From NCBI GenBank assembly GCA_015680685.1, contig MNCI01017986.1, forward strand, positions 7,001-69,000: a stretch of 62,000 bases of DNA, read 5' to 3'. The notes beneath the pieces were generated by a model. The model saw only the letters and a program-made list of their open reading frames with translations, searched no databases and was not told where the DNA came from. This DNA comes from Gnetum montanum. Lineage: Eukaryota > Streptophyta > Gnetopsida > Gnetales > Gnetaceae. The translations under genes were made by a program, and so were the position numbers. Positions 10,560 to 23,022 of this stretch are shown in pieces. Each line of letters begins with the position of its first letter. The stretch's first letter is position 1.

Positions 10560-13500
10560 TCAAACATCAGGAATGGCAGAGAGCGAAGGAGATAGCCTGA
10601 ATGAAGATGAGGCACAGGAAAGCTCTGAAGCTGACATTGAGATGGTCCTGGGCTTATTGCTGTAACTAAAGCTGCTGCTGTCACCACCACACTGACTCTG
10701 CCATGCTTTCCCAGTTATACGCCCAAGCCTGTGGTGATGAGAATTCCTTGATTTGGGGGTTCCGTTACTGCTGCCACCGCTGCAGTCAACATGGCGAGCT
10801 CTGGCCTTGGCTTTGGCAGATTCAGTGGGTGTCATGTAATGAGGAACATCATCATTACTATTATTATTTTTGTTACTTTTATTGCTATTGCTGCTGTTGT
10901 TATTGGTGCTGCCATCGTTGCTCAGTCTGCGTTCACGGACGCCTGAGCGTCCGCCATGAGTCTGCAGATTCATGTGCTGCTGCAGCAGCAGGTTCCATGG
11001 CGGGTCACCCACATGGTGCCATTGCCATTGATAATAAGCTTGCTGTAATTCAAGCAGAGTAAGTTGGTAAGTTCGTGGGATAAATTTTTTTCAAAAAAAA
11101 TTCCATGAAAAGAAATTTGAAACTAGTTTCAGTTTCAGATTTTCAGTACTATTTCTTACTGTAAAGTGTAAAGTTTTGATGTTTGTGTAATTGATGATGC
11201 AGTAAAGTATGTATGATGTTGATGATACCTTGTGATTTCGAGACATGGTGTAAGCCAAGGCCCGCTCGCGTTTCATTGCGGCTTCTTTTTTGCTGCGTTC
11301 TCTGGCATCGCGTTCCTGCTTGCTCAACGTGCTGTTGTCCCACTCGTGGCTTTCGTCTTCGCCTGCATCTTCACCTTCAGCCTCACCCTCAGCCACAGCC
11401 TGCTTATTTGATTCAGTCAGTCCATCAACAAGTTGTTTGCTTATTTAATTGAAATTGAAACTTACATTCAAATTCTGAAACTGTGATTTCATTAGACCGT
11501 AATGTACATCATATGAGTTTTGAAAACATAGTAAAAGAATAACCGAGGAAAATTTGCCCGGATTCTCTCAAATCTTTCGTCCCACAATTTTGTAGCACAC
11601 AGTATTGTAAATTTTGGCCGAGCTTTGGTAGAAATGTACATCATATGAGTTTTGAAAACATAATAAAAGAATGACCAAGCAAATTTTGGCCGGATTCTCT
11701 TAAATCTTTCGTCCCACAATTTTGTAACACACGGTATTGTAAATTTCGGCCGACCTTTGGTAGAAGCGTCAATTTACCACGAGAATATCGGCTCTAGTCC
11801 ACAACATTACTAATTTTATCAAATCCGTGTACCTTTCCACCTTGTATATATATTTCCACAGTAGAAATGTATGCATGTTCTGGTATTAAAGAATAATTGA
11901 TTTCTCAGGCCAACAAAATTAAAATAAAGAACAGACCTGTAACTGCTTTGCTAACTAATTTGTTTTATGGCGCATGCAATTGATTTCTCAAGTAGGGATT
12001 ATCACAAAAAGAATGGACTGCTAATTTGTTTTTGTCTTGTTATGCGGTTGTTAAGATGGATCGTGCAACGTTTGATTGGGACCATGACTGGGTTCGGTTA
12101 GGTTTCATGTCACGCTCCATCCTTTTGAAGAAACGCCAAATCGGTTGGTGCAGAGATAAAAAAAAGAGGATGAGGGGTTCATATTCAATTATCAGTCACG
12201 AGAAAACGAGTGGGATGTGATCTCACCTCCCACTTTTAGACGGGGCAGGTCGCTGTAACAGCTGTTATGGTGCGACCTAAAAACTGTGTCCTGAAATTGC
12301 TAGCTATCATGGTATTTGACAGCCATAAAATGCATAATTTGATATGCAGTTCTATGATGCCCATTTGTGATGTGAATTAACCAACAACCAAGAGCAGTAA
12401 GGTGTCAAGTCTTCTGGTTTAAGTTCAATCCTCAACCAAAAGAATCACAATCCAAATGTGCTGAGATATTGATTCAGATATAGAGGCTTTAATGTTGATG
12501 GAACTTTGAGATACAAGAATGTACAAATCCCATGTCTTAAACAACAAAATCACAATCCAAATCCAAATCTGGTCCATGAAAAGGTCGTTTATCTTACCTC
12601 GTATGTGGATGTGGAGACAGGGTGCCTGGTATACGGAGACTGCTGCTGCTGGTGTTGTTTTTGTTGTTGGATAAGGCGATTTCTTCTGCGATAATTGATG
12701 TTGGAATGCATCTTCACAAGTTTCTGCATTGCATGCAAGGTGTCGTTCGTTTGTCGCTGCACGTCTGCACTCTGCATAAGCAATTGCAGACGCACCAGGC
12801 TCCTCAACGCAACGTACCCTTTCCTCGCCTGTCATAATCGCAAATTCGCATTCGCATTCGCATTTTCACATCACTACTTCAAATTTCGAATGGCAATTAA
12901 AAATGCGAAAACTTAAACACAGATTCCCAATGGCAATTCAAAAGGCAAAACTTAAAACACAGATTACTACCTCAGATTTCGAACGGCAACTCAAAACGCA
13001 AAAACTTAAAACACAGATTGCTACATCGGACTTCGAATGGAAATTCAAAATGCAAAACATAAAAACACAGATTACCGACCAGAAAACCTCGGAATGCGGC
13101 CTGGATTTTGATAGCGGCGCGGACGCGTTTCTGCTGTTGCTGCTCTTCCTCAAGAGCCTGCTGTGCCGCTTGCGCTGCCGCTGCTTCATGATCTGGTTGA
13201 CGGCCTTTTCGTTTCCCTTGCTTTTGCTTTTGTTTTTGCCCTTGCAAGTGCTTTTGCAAGAATGTGATTCTCTGTTTATTCTCTTGCTCTGCTGCTGCTG
13301 CTGCTGCGACATTTGGTTTGTTCTCTGGCTCTGCAACTGCCGCAACATTTGGTTTGCTCTCTGCCGCTGCAACTGCCGCGACATTTGGTTTGCTCTCTGC
13401 CTCTGCAACTGCCGCGACATTTGGTTTGTTCTCCGCCTCTGCAACTACTTCTACATGTGGCACAGGCGAGGGCGATAGAAATGGCGATGCTACTTCTTGC

Positions 13501-13780
13501 TGTGGCTGGATTTCTGTTTCTTTCGTCGCGGTTGGAGCACAGGAGTCTGCAACGATGGGCTTATTATGCTTAAACCCTCCCCAACAGCATAATCCTCTGC
13601 CTCTCGCACCATTTTTCCCCTGTTAAACCAATTTTCGGCGTAACGAACGATAAATCAAAGGTTGAAGGCAGGGAACGGCAAGAAATGGCGAGAAAAAGAC
13701 AAAAGCCTTACCCTTGTACTCTCAGTCTTTGCGCAAACCAAAAATTTAAAGGCACTGAAACACAGCCCCTTGCTATCCAT
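10560..13780 (-). CDS. IQD: IQ67-domain (IQD) calmodulin-binding protein, five exons
   Basis: A plant-specific scaffold that binds calmodulin and calmodulin-like proteins and, in studied members, microtubules or the plasma membrane, linking calcium signals to cell shape. Model on the minus strand: exon 1 13780-13712 (tentative), exon 2 13619-13080, exon 3 12828-12598, exon 4 11399-11229, exon 5 11042-10560. All introns are phase 0 with GT-AG ends; together they give 497 residues, a normal IQD length. IQ67 spans the exon 2/3 junction: IKIQAAFRGFL / ARKGYVALRSLVRLQLLMQS, then TLHAMQKLVKM; the family's hallmark phase-0 intron falls exactly there. Exon 4 ends in MKRERALAYTMSRN, and exon 5 has the DUF4005-type motif YMTPTESAKAKAR (about residues 403-420). 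Exon 2 has a 12-residue Ala-rich repeat (about 80-128). Weak points: the exon 2 donor (CTG/GTCGGT), and the N-terminus, which lacks the usual MGKKG-like start. The stop is TGA. Confidence 0.85.
11501..11764. repeat. tandem duplication, 132 bp x 2, in an IQD intron
   Basis: AATGTACATCATATGAGTTT at 11501 recurs at 11633; both units run on through CAAATCTTTCGTCCCACAAT and end near TTTGGTAGAA. They lie in the intron between exons 3 and 4 (11400-12597). Roughly one base in ten differs. Confidence 0.85.
13305..13450 (-). repeat. coding minisatellite, 36-bp unit, about four copies, in IQD exon 2
   Basis: On the plus strand the unit is ACATTTGGTTTG-TCTC-G-C-CTGCAACTGCCGC, about 36 bp, repeated nearly exactly. 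It encodes KPNVAAVAEAES-like 12-mers. The period is a multiple of three, so copy number can change without breaking the frame. Confidence 0.85.
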
Positions 13781-16069
13781 TTTACACCATCACTTTTCCG
13801 ATTTCGCTCAAAATCGGTGAGCACAGACCGCAAAATTACTGCACATGGTTTACTCTTAAATCAATCGCAGCTTTCATTTTCCTTGGCAGGCGATCGACGA
13901 TTTTGCGCGAAATAATGACTTCAGAGAACTGGATCGCATATCACCAATCATGAAACGTTTTGCATTTTCAGAACCGAATTTATTCCATAGTCATTGGAAA
14001 GAAGAAGCGAGAACGCATTGACAAGGTTGCCCACAAAGAGGAAAGAAATCAAATATCTTACAATTCAATAGAGCAACAACAAACCAGAGGTCGGTATCTT
14101 ATTCTGAGCAAATTTTGTACGGAAATCGTAGGATTTTGCAGAACCAGCTGGCTCCGCAGACTTCTCTCAATTTCTCTGCTTGAAACCAGAGGCGAATTTT
14201 TTTATTAAGAAAAGCAGGCACAAAATCCGGAAAAAAGTTTTCGATTTTTCCATGGAACAACAAAAGAAAACAGCGAACGAGCTTTTCTTAAGTTTACCTG
14301 TTCATACACTTGTGATTGGATAAGCATAAGTTCCTGCGTCTCTAAATTTGCCCTGGTTTCAGTTGAACAAGAACAAAGGCAGGCAGGCCGGCCGGCCAGG
14401 GAATTGCGATGATGATGAATTGATGATCAGGATGATGACAATGATAGCGATCATAAACTGTAATTTGTTGTTTGGCTGATGGATCTATCGATTGATTTAA
14501 AGGTTGAGTTCCTTGCACACAACAGCATTACACTACCACCTGCAACTGGGCCTTGATGGATGGTTGTTAGAGCACGTCACTATATCCGCAGCTACTGAAC
14601 TTGGCAACTCGGAAATGGAATTCCGATCAAGGGGGGAATCGTAGGTCGTGTCATAATCTTCAAAGCGAAAACTCAGTCCAGTCTTGCAGGAGAAGTAAAC
14701 AGAAAATGGTGGTGGCTTGGCCTTATGGAAAAATCCAGTGTCTTAGGGGAGTGTAATTATGGTCAATGTCCAAAAAGAGGGCACGTATCATCATAGGATG
14801 TAGCCATGCTCACCAGCTGTACTATTCTAGTGTTCCCACCTTATCATGTTTTTGACTATTTAATTTGGAAATGTTGATTTTGCTGACACTCTTAAACTGG
14901 TAATATGGACTCAATTATGGAATATGGACTCAATTATGGCCATCTTTTGGTAAATATTGGTAACAAAGTTTTTCATGTTTCAACACCTTTTAATGTTCAA
15001 TTTGCTAAAAGGTCTAGGAGGGTCCGTAGATAAGCTAAAATTTAATTGCTTCAAGTGACTATGCCCAATCTCACATCACATCTTCAACCTTGAGAACATC
15101 ATTATTGCTAGAGACTCACTAATAAGTATAGCTTGTAAGGGTCAATAGATGAGTAAAAGCTTAATTCCAACATAATCTACAGTCAAATTGTTTTGAATTC
15201 TAACACCCAACCTTTCCTAACTCCTCCCCCAATATAGAGGTGTTATTTAAAATTAAACTCTCATATCTTCACAATGGATCAATTAAAAGATCAAACAAGG
15301 ATGGTTGGATATTCCTTTTCATTATGATGATTAAGTATTTTGCACCAAGGGGTATAGCACATGTGGTTAAGACAGTCATCTCTCATTTGAGAAGTTGTGG
15401 AAATTTTTATTACATCTAGGAAATCACAAAGGATTTGTTAGACAATTACAATGCCTCAATATGGTTTTGAAGAAAGTTGAAAACATCATTGATGAAATAG
15501 TAAATTTAAGATTTACTTTTAGATGTGGATGAGATGTGTTAAAAGATCATTGGAAGCTATTATTGAAGCTGATCTAACAAAGAAACTACTTGATAAAATT
15601 TTGAAAATACTCACATAAAAGAGGCGATTTGTGAACTTTTCTTTCAAAAAAAAGAAAAAAAGCTTTTAATCTTCATTTTCTTAAGACAAAGGAAAAAGAC
15701 AATGATGACATAGTTTAAGAACTAATTAGTGACATACAAACTAATGTACATTAAATTACCTAAAATTAAATATGCAATTCATTTTGAGCTTAAAAATTAT
15801 GAACATAGGCATATTGTCATTAGATTTCATAACATAGATGATAAATTCAAAGTTTGGAAATATCATGCCCACTTAAAAGGATCATAAACTTTGGATCAAT
15901 GAAGACCTTACCAAAAGGTAAGTTGCAAAAAGAGTTGTATAATAGATGAATGTAAATGAAGCTATAGTAGAAGGATCTTTTGCATTTTTAGCTATAAAAG
16001 ATAATGTAGTAATTACCAAAATTGAACTAAAACTAAAATTTTAATATGTTTATTATTACCAAAACTAGA
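13781..16069. other. 5' flank of the IQD gene, then AT-rich intergenic DNA
   Basis: 13781-14700 is less AT-rich and should contain the IQD promoter and 5' UTR on the minus strand, including GGCAGGCAGGCCGGCCGGCC at about 14379-14398. I cannot fix a TATA box or the transcription start. From 14700 to 16069 composition becomes strongly AT-rich and no gene or element is recognisable. Confidence 0.4.
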
Positions 16070-16707
16070 TGATGAAGTCAATTTCAATTAGCAACGATAT
16101 TGTAACTATGATATTGTATTTACGATGTCGTAGATTTGATATTGTAGCATAAGCTACGTCATCGTATAAATGATATCGTGGGATGCATGCCAGCCTATAA
16201 ATATAGCACTTAGGCATATGAATTCGAAGAGGTTTCATTCCATACTAGCCAAACTCTACCAGTTTTATTTCGTGAATTTAGTCTTAAGTATTGAGAAATG
16301 TGAAAGCCTATAGTGTAGTGTGACTTGTGCACATCTTGTACTTGTCCATAAGTGTGACTGACAATAAAGATTGAGCTATTTTATACTCCTAGTTTATTGC
16401 TTTGCTTAGAATAATGTTTACCATTTTCACTTAGACTATTGATTACTGTTTTCCTTAATGTTTTACTATTCCATGCACTTTACTTTTACTATTGTCAGTA
16501 TGTGGAATGGATACAATTGATTTCGAGTGCAAAGTGTGATTATTTGGTAACCTAGTAGTCTTATTTCTTGGTTTGCCCAATAGCGAAGTACTTGGTAATC
16601 CCAGTAATGATTACATGAGCCCAAGACATGTATGAAAAATCAAAAACCGATATCCATTGCCATAGGATAGAATAGATTTGTTTATTGTTTTACTTAGACT
16701 TAGAAAC
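16070..16707 (+). repeat. 5' part of the LTR of the host element D/H, split by element B-C
   Basis: It starts TGATGAAG, has decayed GATATTGTA/GATATCGTG motifs (16095-16180), a TATA-like CTATAAATATAG near 16194, an ACAATAAAG signal near 16360 and TTGGTAATCCCAGTAA (about 16592). It stops at 16707, where another LTR begins. The missing end, from a CATATACCTC-AG-TTAAACCATAC-like stretch to CATCA, lies at 28400-28641, past element B-C. Confidence 0.65.
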
Positions 16708-17380
16708 TGATGAGCCACGATATCGCATACGTGATATCATGGCCTTTCATGCGATATCACGTATGTGATATTGTGGCTTGCCTTGTTGCTTGTAAATAAG
16801 AGGCGAGCGCATTTGGTTTGGATAGTTAGTCTTAGTCCCTTACCCAAACTCTTGCCTTTTCTCCCTCTTAGAGTTAGAATTATTTCTGCGTGCCTACAGT
16901 AGGAGTCATAAAGTGAATGGATCTTTATTCGAGCATTATGTACTTGAGCACACCTTGTGTATGACAATAATTTTGTGATAAACCTTGTAGCATTCAAAAT
17001 TGATTAATTAATGTTAATTACTGTTACTTAATGCTTTCCTTAGTTAATTAATGATTCTCTCTCACCCTACAACTCTCCTAAGTAATCACACATAGTACGA
17101 TCACTTTGAGCATGCATGTAACCTTGGTAACATAGTACGATATCTCTTCTCCCTTATTAGCAGTAGGACATAAAAACACAAAAAAGTATAAAAATCATAT
17201 GCCTCAAGTTTACTTAGCCATACAATTGTGATGTACAAGTAAGCTTAGGAAGAAAACGATTGATCAACCCATTCTTGTACCACAAAGGTGCATACGCACT
17301 TAGTCCTTGGAATTCAACTGGATTGTGCGTGGACGCTCGTATTCATATGGTTAAGTGTAGGGGTACCTCATAGCTCATCA
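16708..17380 (+). repeat. 5' LTR of element B-C (673 bp)
   Basis: TGATGAGCCACG to GCTCATCA. GATATC motifs precede the TATA-like TGTAAATAAGAGG near 16790. It is about 149 bp shorter than its partner owing to a deletion after GGTAAC near 17130. Confidence 0.85.
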
Positions 17381-17381
17381 T

Positions 17382-17399
17382 TGACGTCGTTCCCGGGGA
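17382..17399 (+). other. primer binding site, tRNA-Asp type
   Basis: TGACGTCGTTCCCGGGGA, one base after the LTR, matches TGGCGCCGTTGCCGGGGA (complement of the 3' end of plant tRNA-Asp, from memory) with three mismatches. Confidence 0.7.
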
Positions 17400-17518
17400 C
17401 TTTGTTGTTTGTGCGCTAACTATAACATAGGAAATCTTTCACATCATTGGAATGAACCCTTGGGGTTGGTTAAAGAAAAATAATAAATAATAATACATTG
17501 CACACTGAATAGACAATC

Positions 17519-19420
17519 ATGTCTCCTTCTTCGTATGAAAGTGTTTCACTGCCTAGGTCTGATACAGGGAACAATCGGAGGCATAGGACACATGATAATC
17601 TGCCAGTCCCTCAATAGTTTTGTGTGGTATATGTTCATTTTGATGAATATGTACCGAACTTTACCTTTATCCTCCACCAAGATGAACAACTGCATTGGCG
17701 AGATTTAGAAGGTAATATAGTGTTACCCCCTGATCACTCTATCTCGGGCATGCTTCTTTGTGATCTCACACGAATTGGTATGCAACACTTATAGGTAGAG
17801 TACGTTGTGCATGATCATGACTCAAGAGAGTATCGACCCATAAAGGCACAACGTCAAAGGGATTTACAATAGGAGAGATGTCATAAATCCATGAAGGGAA
17901 AGCTGTCGCAGAACGTTCCACATGTACTAAGTGAAAATGAGGGTGGTGAACCTGCCTTAGGTAGTTGCCCACATAATGATGTTCCTCTCGTTGACTTCAG
18001 TCAAGGTGTTGTGTATCGGAATCTTTACTCAAGTATCCATAACCCAAATTTTGGTACCGACAGACACAAAGGATCTAAAAAAGGAACACAAACACATGAC
18101 AAAGATGGACATTCCGATCATAATTGCTATCAAGGCTGCGACCATCGAAGAGAAGGAAGTAGGCACCGACATGGTGACGGTCCTCCTTCTTCTTCACCTT
18201 CATTATCTCCTTCACCCTCTCCTTTAGGATCTGGACATAGTCACAAGGAAAAAGACCATGAGGATAAGGGTAGGCGAAATGGGAATCATAGACAAAATAG
18301 TCAAGAAAGGGGATGAGGCAACTCTAGAGAAACATACCATGAAAGAAGGGAGAGTAGGGAACAACATAGGCATCATAGATACCACAGACGGGACGATCAT
18401 GATGAACCCTTACTTGTTACTCAAAGTATGCTAGACATAATTGAGGCTATTAGGATCCCAACAAGGCACCAAAAAGATAGTAGGATCAAGAGATTAGACA
18501 TGAAAAACATCTCACAATTTGACAGGGGGTACAATGTTGATCCTCAAAATCATCTACAAGAATTTCATGATGCATGTGCCTTACAAAACATAGAAAGCAA
18601 ATGGAAAAAACTTAAGTTGTTCCCATAGACACTAGTCAAAGAAGCAAAGACCTGATACCGGTCCTTAGAACTAGAATCCATTCGTAGGTGGAGTACCATG
18701 TTAGAATTGTTCAATGATAAGTACAAATGTTCTCCCGAGTGTTCAACCTGCGAAAGCAAATCCAATGATGGAAACAAGGAGGCCATGAACCCTTGGATGC
18801 TACCATGGGCCACTATTATGCATTGTTACATCATTGTCTTAGCCATGGTTATTTGCAGAGGGATCAACTACATCATCTCGTAGATGGGCTTAGGCATGAA
18901 ACGTGAAGAATCCTTGGGACATATGCCCAAGGGAGGCTATCTGAGCTTAGGATCCATCAAGTTCAAAAATTATTAGAGCAAGTTGCTAAAGAAGAATGTG
19001 AGTTGAGGAAAAGAGAGAGTGCGGAGGAATATAACAGAGATCCTTCCCTTTGAAAGAGGGAAGTAAGATTCCATGAGGATGAAGAAGAGTCACCACTCGA
19101 AGAGATGGTGAATAGAAAAACCTTGCCTATCCAAAAATTAGCATAGGAAGTGTTGGCAAAGGTAGACCAAATGTGGGATTCCCTAGATGATAGATTTCAA
19201 ACCATTCTTAAAATAGTAGAGGAGTCTAGAGAGTAAGGTAGTGATCGTGAAAAAAGAAAAAAGAGAGAAACTGAACACACACGTAACAAGGGTAAGGGCA
19301 AAGTTTCCATCATTGAGGAGGTTGTGAATTCAAATACAGACAATGATAGTGGATGCAAGATATGCTAATATGACCATCCTAAGGGATGTTGCCCTATAAT
19401 CTCACATTTGCAGGAGTCTG
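17519..19420 (+). pseudogene. gag of element B-C, broken
   Basis: It starts with ATG at 17519 (SPSSYES). An N-terminal part with YVPNFTFILHQDEQ and EYVVHDHDSREYRPIK is followed by a His/Ser-rich basic linker (18060-18310). The capsid-like core (about 18490-19010) reads MKNISQFDRGYNVDPQNHLQ, then RRWSTMLELFNDKYKCSPE, as in the retrotransposon gag family. A zinc-knuckle-like motif, CKIC-YDHPKGCC, lies at 19354-19392. Stops at several points, including one inside the knuckle, exclude a full Gag product. Confidence 0.7.
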
Positions 19421-19930
19421 GGGTGTATGCACTCAACCCATGATTAAACAGAAGGAAAACACCCCGAAGGTTACCTTATCCTCAAGGTAACTCAAGATAG
19501 TTCCACCAACCCTTAATATATTATCCAAGTGGAACTCCACCATAACCGATTGAGTAGTATCAACAATGGTAGTACCCACAATCATGGGGAATGCCACCAC
19601 CAAGGCAACAATATCCTTACCGGCAACTTGACCCATATGGATATTATGTGCAGCAGCCAATCTCTCCCCGTGACTCTACTGGTCACGTTACTCCTCAACC
19701 TCACTACCAAGCTCGTGAATATTATAGGACTCCTTCTCCTAGGGGCAATGTTTCACAAACATACCATCCTTCTCATCTGACTACACCTCTTCCACACTTA
19801 ACTCCATTATCACCTACTCTAGCTATGCAGGGTGAACTCCCTACCCAGTTGCAGCAATGTAACGCCACAAGGGCTATTAACCCTCAACCTACTATTGGTT
19901 CTAACAACCACATGAAGAAAAGACCTTTCT

Positions 19931-21476
19931 TTAGAACCAATAGTCCAACCAAGCCCTTGAAACCACAAGCAATTGATCCTTTAGATGTCTTATTACCAAT
20001 CAAAACTTTAGATCTCCCTTCAAGCCAAACACTGTGCTCAATGTATACGGTCATGTTAATTCATGGTGTCATTGATTAGATAAAAGCTAGCCATTTTCCT
20101 AGGAAATTCTCTGATCCTGGGAATCCTCTGATATATTTACAAATCACTAGAAATGAACCGTGCAAGGCTCTTTTGCATTCAGGTTCTGGTGTTAACCTAA
20201 TCTCTCAAGAAATGTACAAGGCCTAGAACCTGCCTTCGCTAGAAAAGAGTAACATTCATTTAGAGTTGGCCGAACAGTCCATCATTGTGCCGTTGGGACT
20301 GGTAGAGGACATTGTCACCACTGTTTGTGGGTGGTTGTATCTAGCCAACTTCCTAGTGATTCAAGCGAACAACGATAAGGGGGACCTCCCAATCATAATG
20401 TGAAGAGCATGGCTAAGCATAGTTGACGCATGCCTAGGAATTCATGATCTTTCCCTGGAAATATCGAAGGAAAATACATTTGGAAAGATTGAGAAGAAGA
20501 AAGTTCCATGCATTTCATACACTAACACAGGGTGTAATTGCATGCAGAAGTCATGGTTTGTACAGCATTTAACATTGCTTGTATGCAATCAGTGTGCACA
20601 AGTGACTGATATACAAAGATGCCTGTATGCAGCAGCCACAAGATAATAAGGCACCCAATGGCTAACAACTGATCAAGAGAGTAGTTCAACTATATGCATG
20701 GAACCAACTGAGGGTTTGACTTGCACTTACATTGATATCATAGACACATTATAGTAGGTCCATCGCCAACTTCCAAGTCTTAACCTTGAAAATATCAATT
20801 GGGGGAAGTTGGAAATCCTTGATAAGTTTAAGCAAGAGCCCCTTGAGCTAAAACCATTGCCCACTGGTATGGAATACATGTTTCTTAAAAATGGAAAATC
20901 AATAATTATTAACACGAAGCTTGCTCCTCAACAAAAAGAAAGATTGCTGAAAGTGATAAATAAATGGTCAAAATCCTTCACTTGGTCATATATTGAATTA
21001 AGTAAAATAGATCCTAGGATATGCTAACATAGAATTTACACTGACCCCTCCATGAAGCCTCGAAGACAACTGCAGAGGTAATGGAACCTAAAGTTGAAGC
21101 AAGTAGTTAAGGAAGAAATTGAACAGCATCTAAAAGCTAGGTTCATCTACCCCATTGCTGATAGCGAATAGGTTAGCCCCTTAGTTATAGTGCCCAAAAA
21201 GGGAGGAAAATGGAGGGTGTGCATAGATTTTAGGCTACTAAACATGGCAACATTCAAGTATCACTTTCCGTTGCCATTCATTGACCAAGTCTTAGACACC
21301 ATCATAGGGCATCACTACTATAGTTTTCTGGATGGGTACAGTGGTCACAACCAAATACAAATAGCCCCAAAAGACCAAGCCAAGACTATGTTCACCAGTG
21401 CTTGGGGAACATTTGCATATAAACAGATGCTGTTTGGCTTGTGCAATGCCCCTACAACATTTCAACGATTAGTTCT
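19931..21476 (+). pseudogene. protease and N-terminal RT, first copy of an internal duplication
   Basis: The protease region (about 20040-20560) shows MLIHGVID, then CKALLHSGSGVNLISQEM, where the catalytic DSG has become HSG, then PLGLVEDIVTTV. RT follows (about 20800-21476): IYPIAD, VIVPKKGGKWRVCIDFRLLN, YYSFLDGYSGHNQIQIAPKD, FGLCNAPTTFQRLV. The copy ends just before the catalytic FMDD segment and is directly followed by the second copy of the same 1546 bp. Stops occur at 20218-20226 and elsewhere. Confidence 0.75.
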
Positions 21477-23022
21477 TTAGGACCAACAGTCCAACTAAGC
21501 CCTTGCAACCACAAGTGGCTGATCCTTTAGACGTTTCATTACCAATCAAAACTTCAGAGCTCCCTTCAGGCCAAACACCATGCTCAATGCATACAGTCAT
21601 GTTAATTCATGGTGTCACTGATTGGATAAAAGTTGGCCATCTTCCTAGGAAATTCTCTAATCCTGGGAGTCCTTTGATATATCTACAAATCGCTGGAAAT
21701 GAACTGTGCAAGGCTCTTTTGGATTTAAGTTCCAGTGTCAATCTAATATTTCAAGAAATGTACAAGGCCTAGAACTTGCCTTCGCTAAAAAAGAGTAACA
21801 TTCATTTAGAGTTGGCCAACTAGTCCATCACTGTCCTATTGGGACTGGTGGAGGACATTGTCACCATTGTTTTTGGATGGTTATATCCAGCCCACTTCCT
21901 AGTGATTCAAGTGAATAATGGTAAGGGGGACTTCCCAATCATAATGGGAAGAGCATGGATAAGCATAGTTGACACGTGCCTAGGAATTCGCAATATTTCC
22001 CTCGAAATATTAAAGGAGAATACATTTGGAAAGATTGAGAAGAAGAAAGTTTCATGCATCGCATACAGTGACACAAGGTGTAATTGTGTGCAGAATTCAT
22101 GGTTTGTACAATGTTTAACATTGCTTGCATGCAATCAGTGTGCAAAAGTGACTGATATATAAAGATGCTTGTATGCAGCAGCCATAAGGCAAGAGGACAC
22201 CTAGTGGCTAACAGCTGATCAAAAGAGCAGTTCAACTATATGCATGGAACCAATTGAGGGTTTGACTTGCACTTACATCGATAGCATAGACACATTAGAG
22301 CAAGTCCATCACCAACTTCTAAGTCTTAACCTTGAAAATATCAACTGGGGGAAGTTGGAAATCCTTGATAAGTTTAAGCAAGAGCCCCTTGAGCTAAAAC
22401 CATTGCCCATCGGTATGGAATACATGTTTTTTAAAAATGGAAAATCGGTAATTATTAACGCGAAGCTTGCTCCCCAACAAAAAGAAAGATAGCTAAAAGT
22501 GATAAATAAATGGTCAAAAGCCTTTTCTTGGTCATATCTTGAATTAATTGGAATAGATCCTAGGATATGCCAACATAGAATTTACACTGACCCCTCCATG
22601 AAGCCTCGAAGACAATTGCAGAGACGATTGAAGCCAAAGTTGAAGCAAGTAGTTAAGGAAGAAATTGAATAGCTTCTAAAAGCTGGGTTCATCTACCCCA
22701 TTGCTGATAGTGAATGGGTTAGCCCCTTAGCTATAGTGCCCAAAAAGGGAGGCAAATGGAGGGTGTGCATACATTTTAGACTACTAAACATGGCAACATT
22801 CAAGGACCACTTTCCATTGCCATTTGTTGACCAAGTCTTAGACACCATCACAGGGCATCACTACTATAGTTTTCTGAATGGGTATAATGGGTACAACCAA
22901 ATACAAATAGCCCCAAAAGACCAAGCTAAGACTACATTCATCAGTCCTTGGGGAACATTTGCATATACATAGATGTCGTTTTGCTTGTGCAATGCCCCTG
23001 CAACGTTTCAATGATTAGTTCT
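19931..23022 (+). repeat. 1546-bp internal tandem duplication (protease-RT)
   Basis: Units 19931-21476 and 21477-23022 have equal length. The junction AGTTCT/TTAGGACC joins the RT side (AGTTCTAAGC) to the pre-protease side (CTTTCTTTAGAACC) at a shared TTCT. The copies differ by about 8-10% in the 320 bases compared. Confidence 0.8.

Noticed and set aside
12425-12835. Minus-strand open frame of 136 codons over the exon 3 region
   Set aside because: Wrong frame of IQD exon 3; the correct frame gives the IQ67 motif with matching splice sites.
12903-13478. Long plus-strand open frame rich in Cys/Leu
   Set aside because: It is the antisense of IQD exon 2 and its downstream intron; the composition comes from reverse reading of Ala/Gln repeats.
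15350-15415. tRNA/SINE-like stretch GGGGTATAGCACATGTGG
   Set aside because: An A-box-like look only; no convincing B box, tail or target duplication.
22181-22492. Possible separate small gene reading MEPIEGLTCTYIDSIDTLEQ
   Set aside because: It is the protease-RT linker, present at the same place in all copies of the element.
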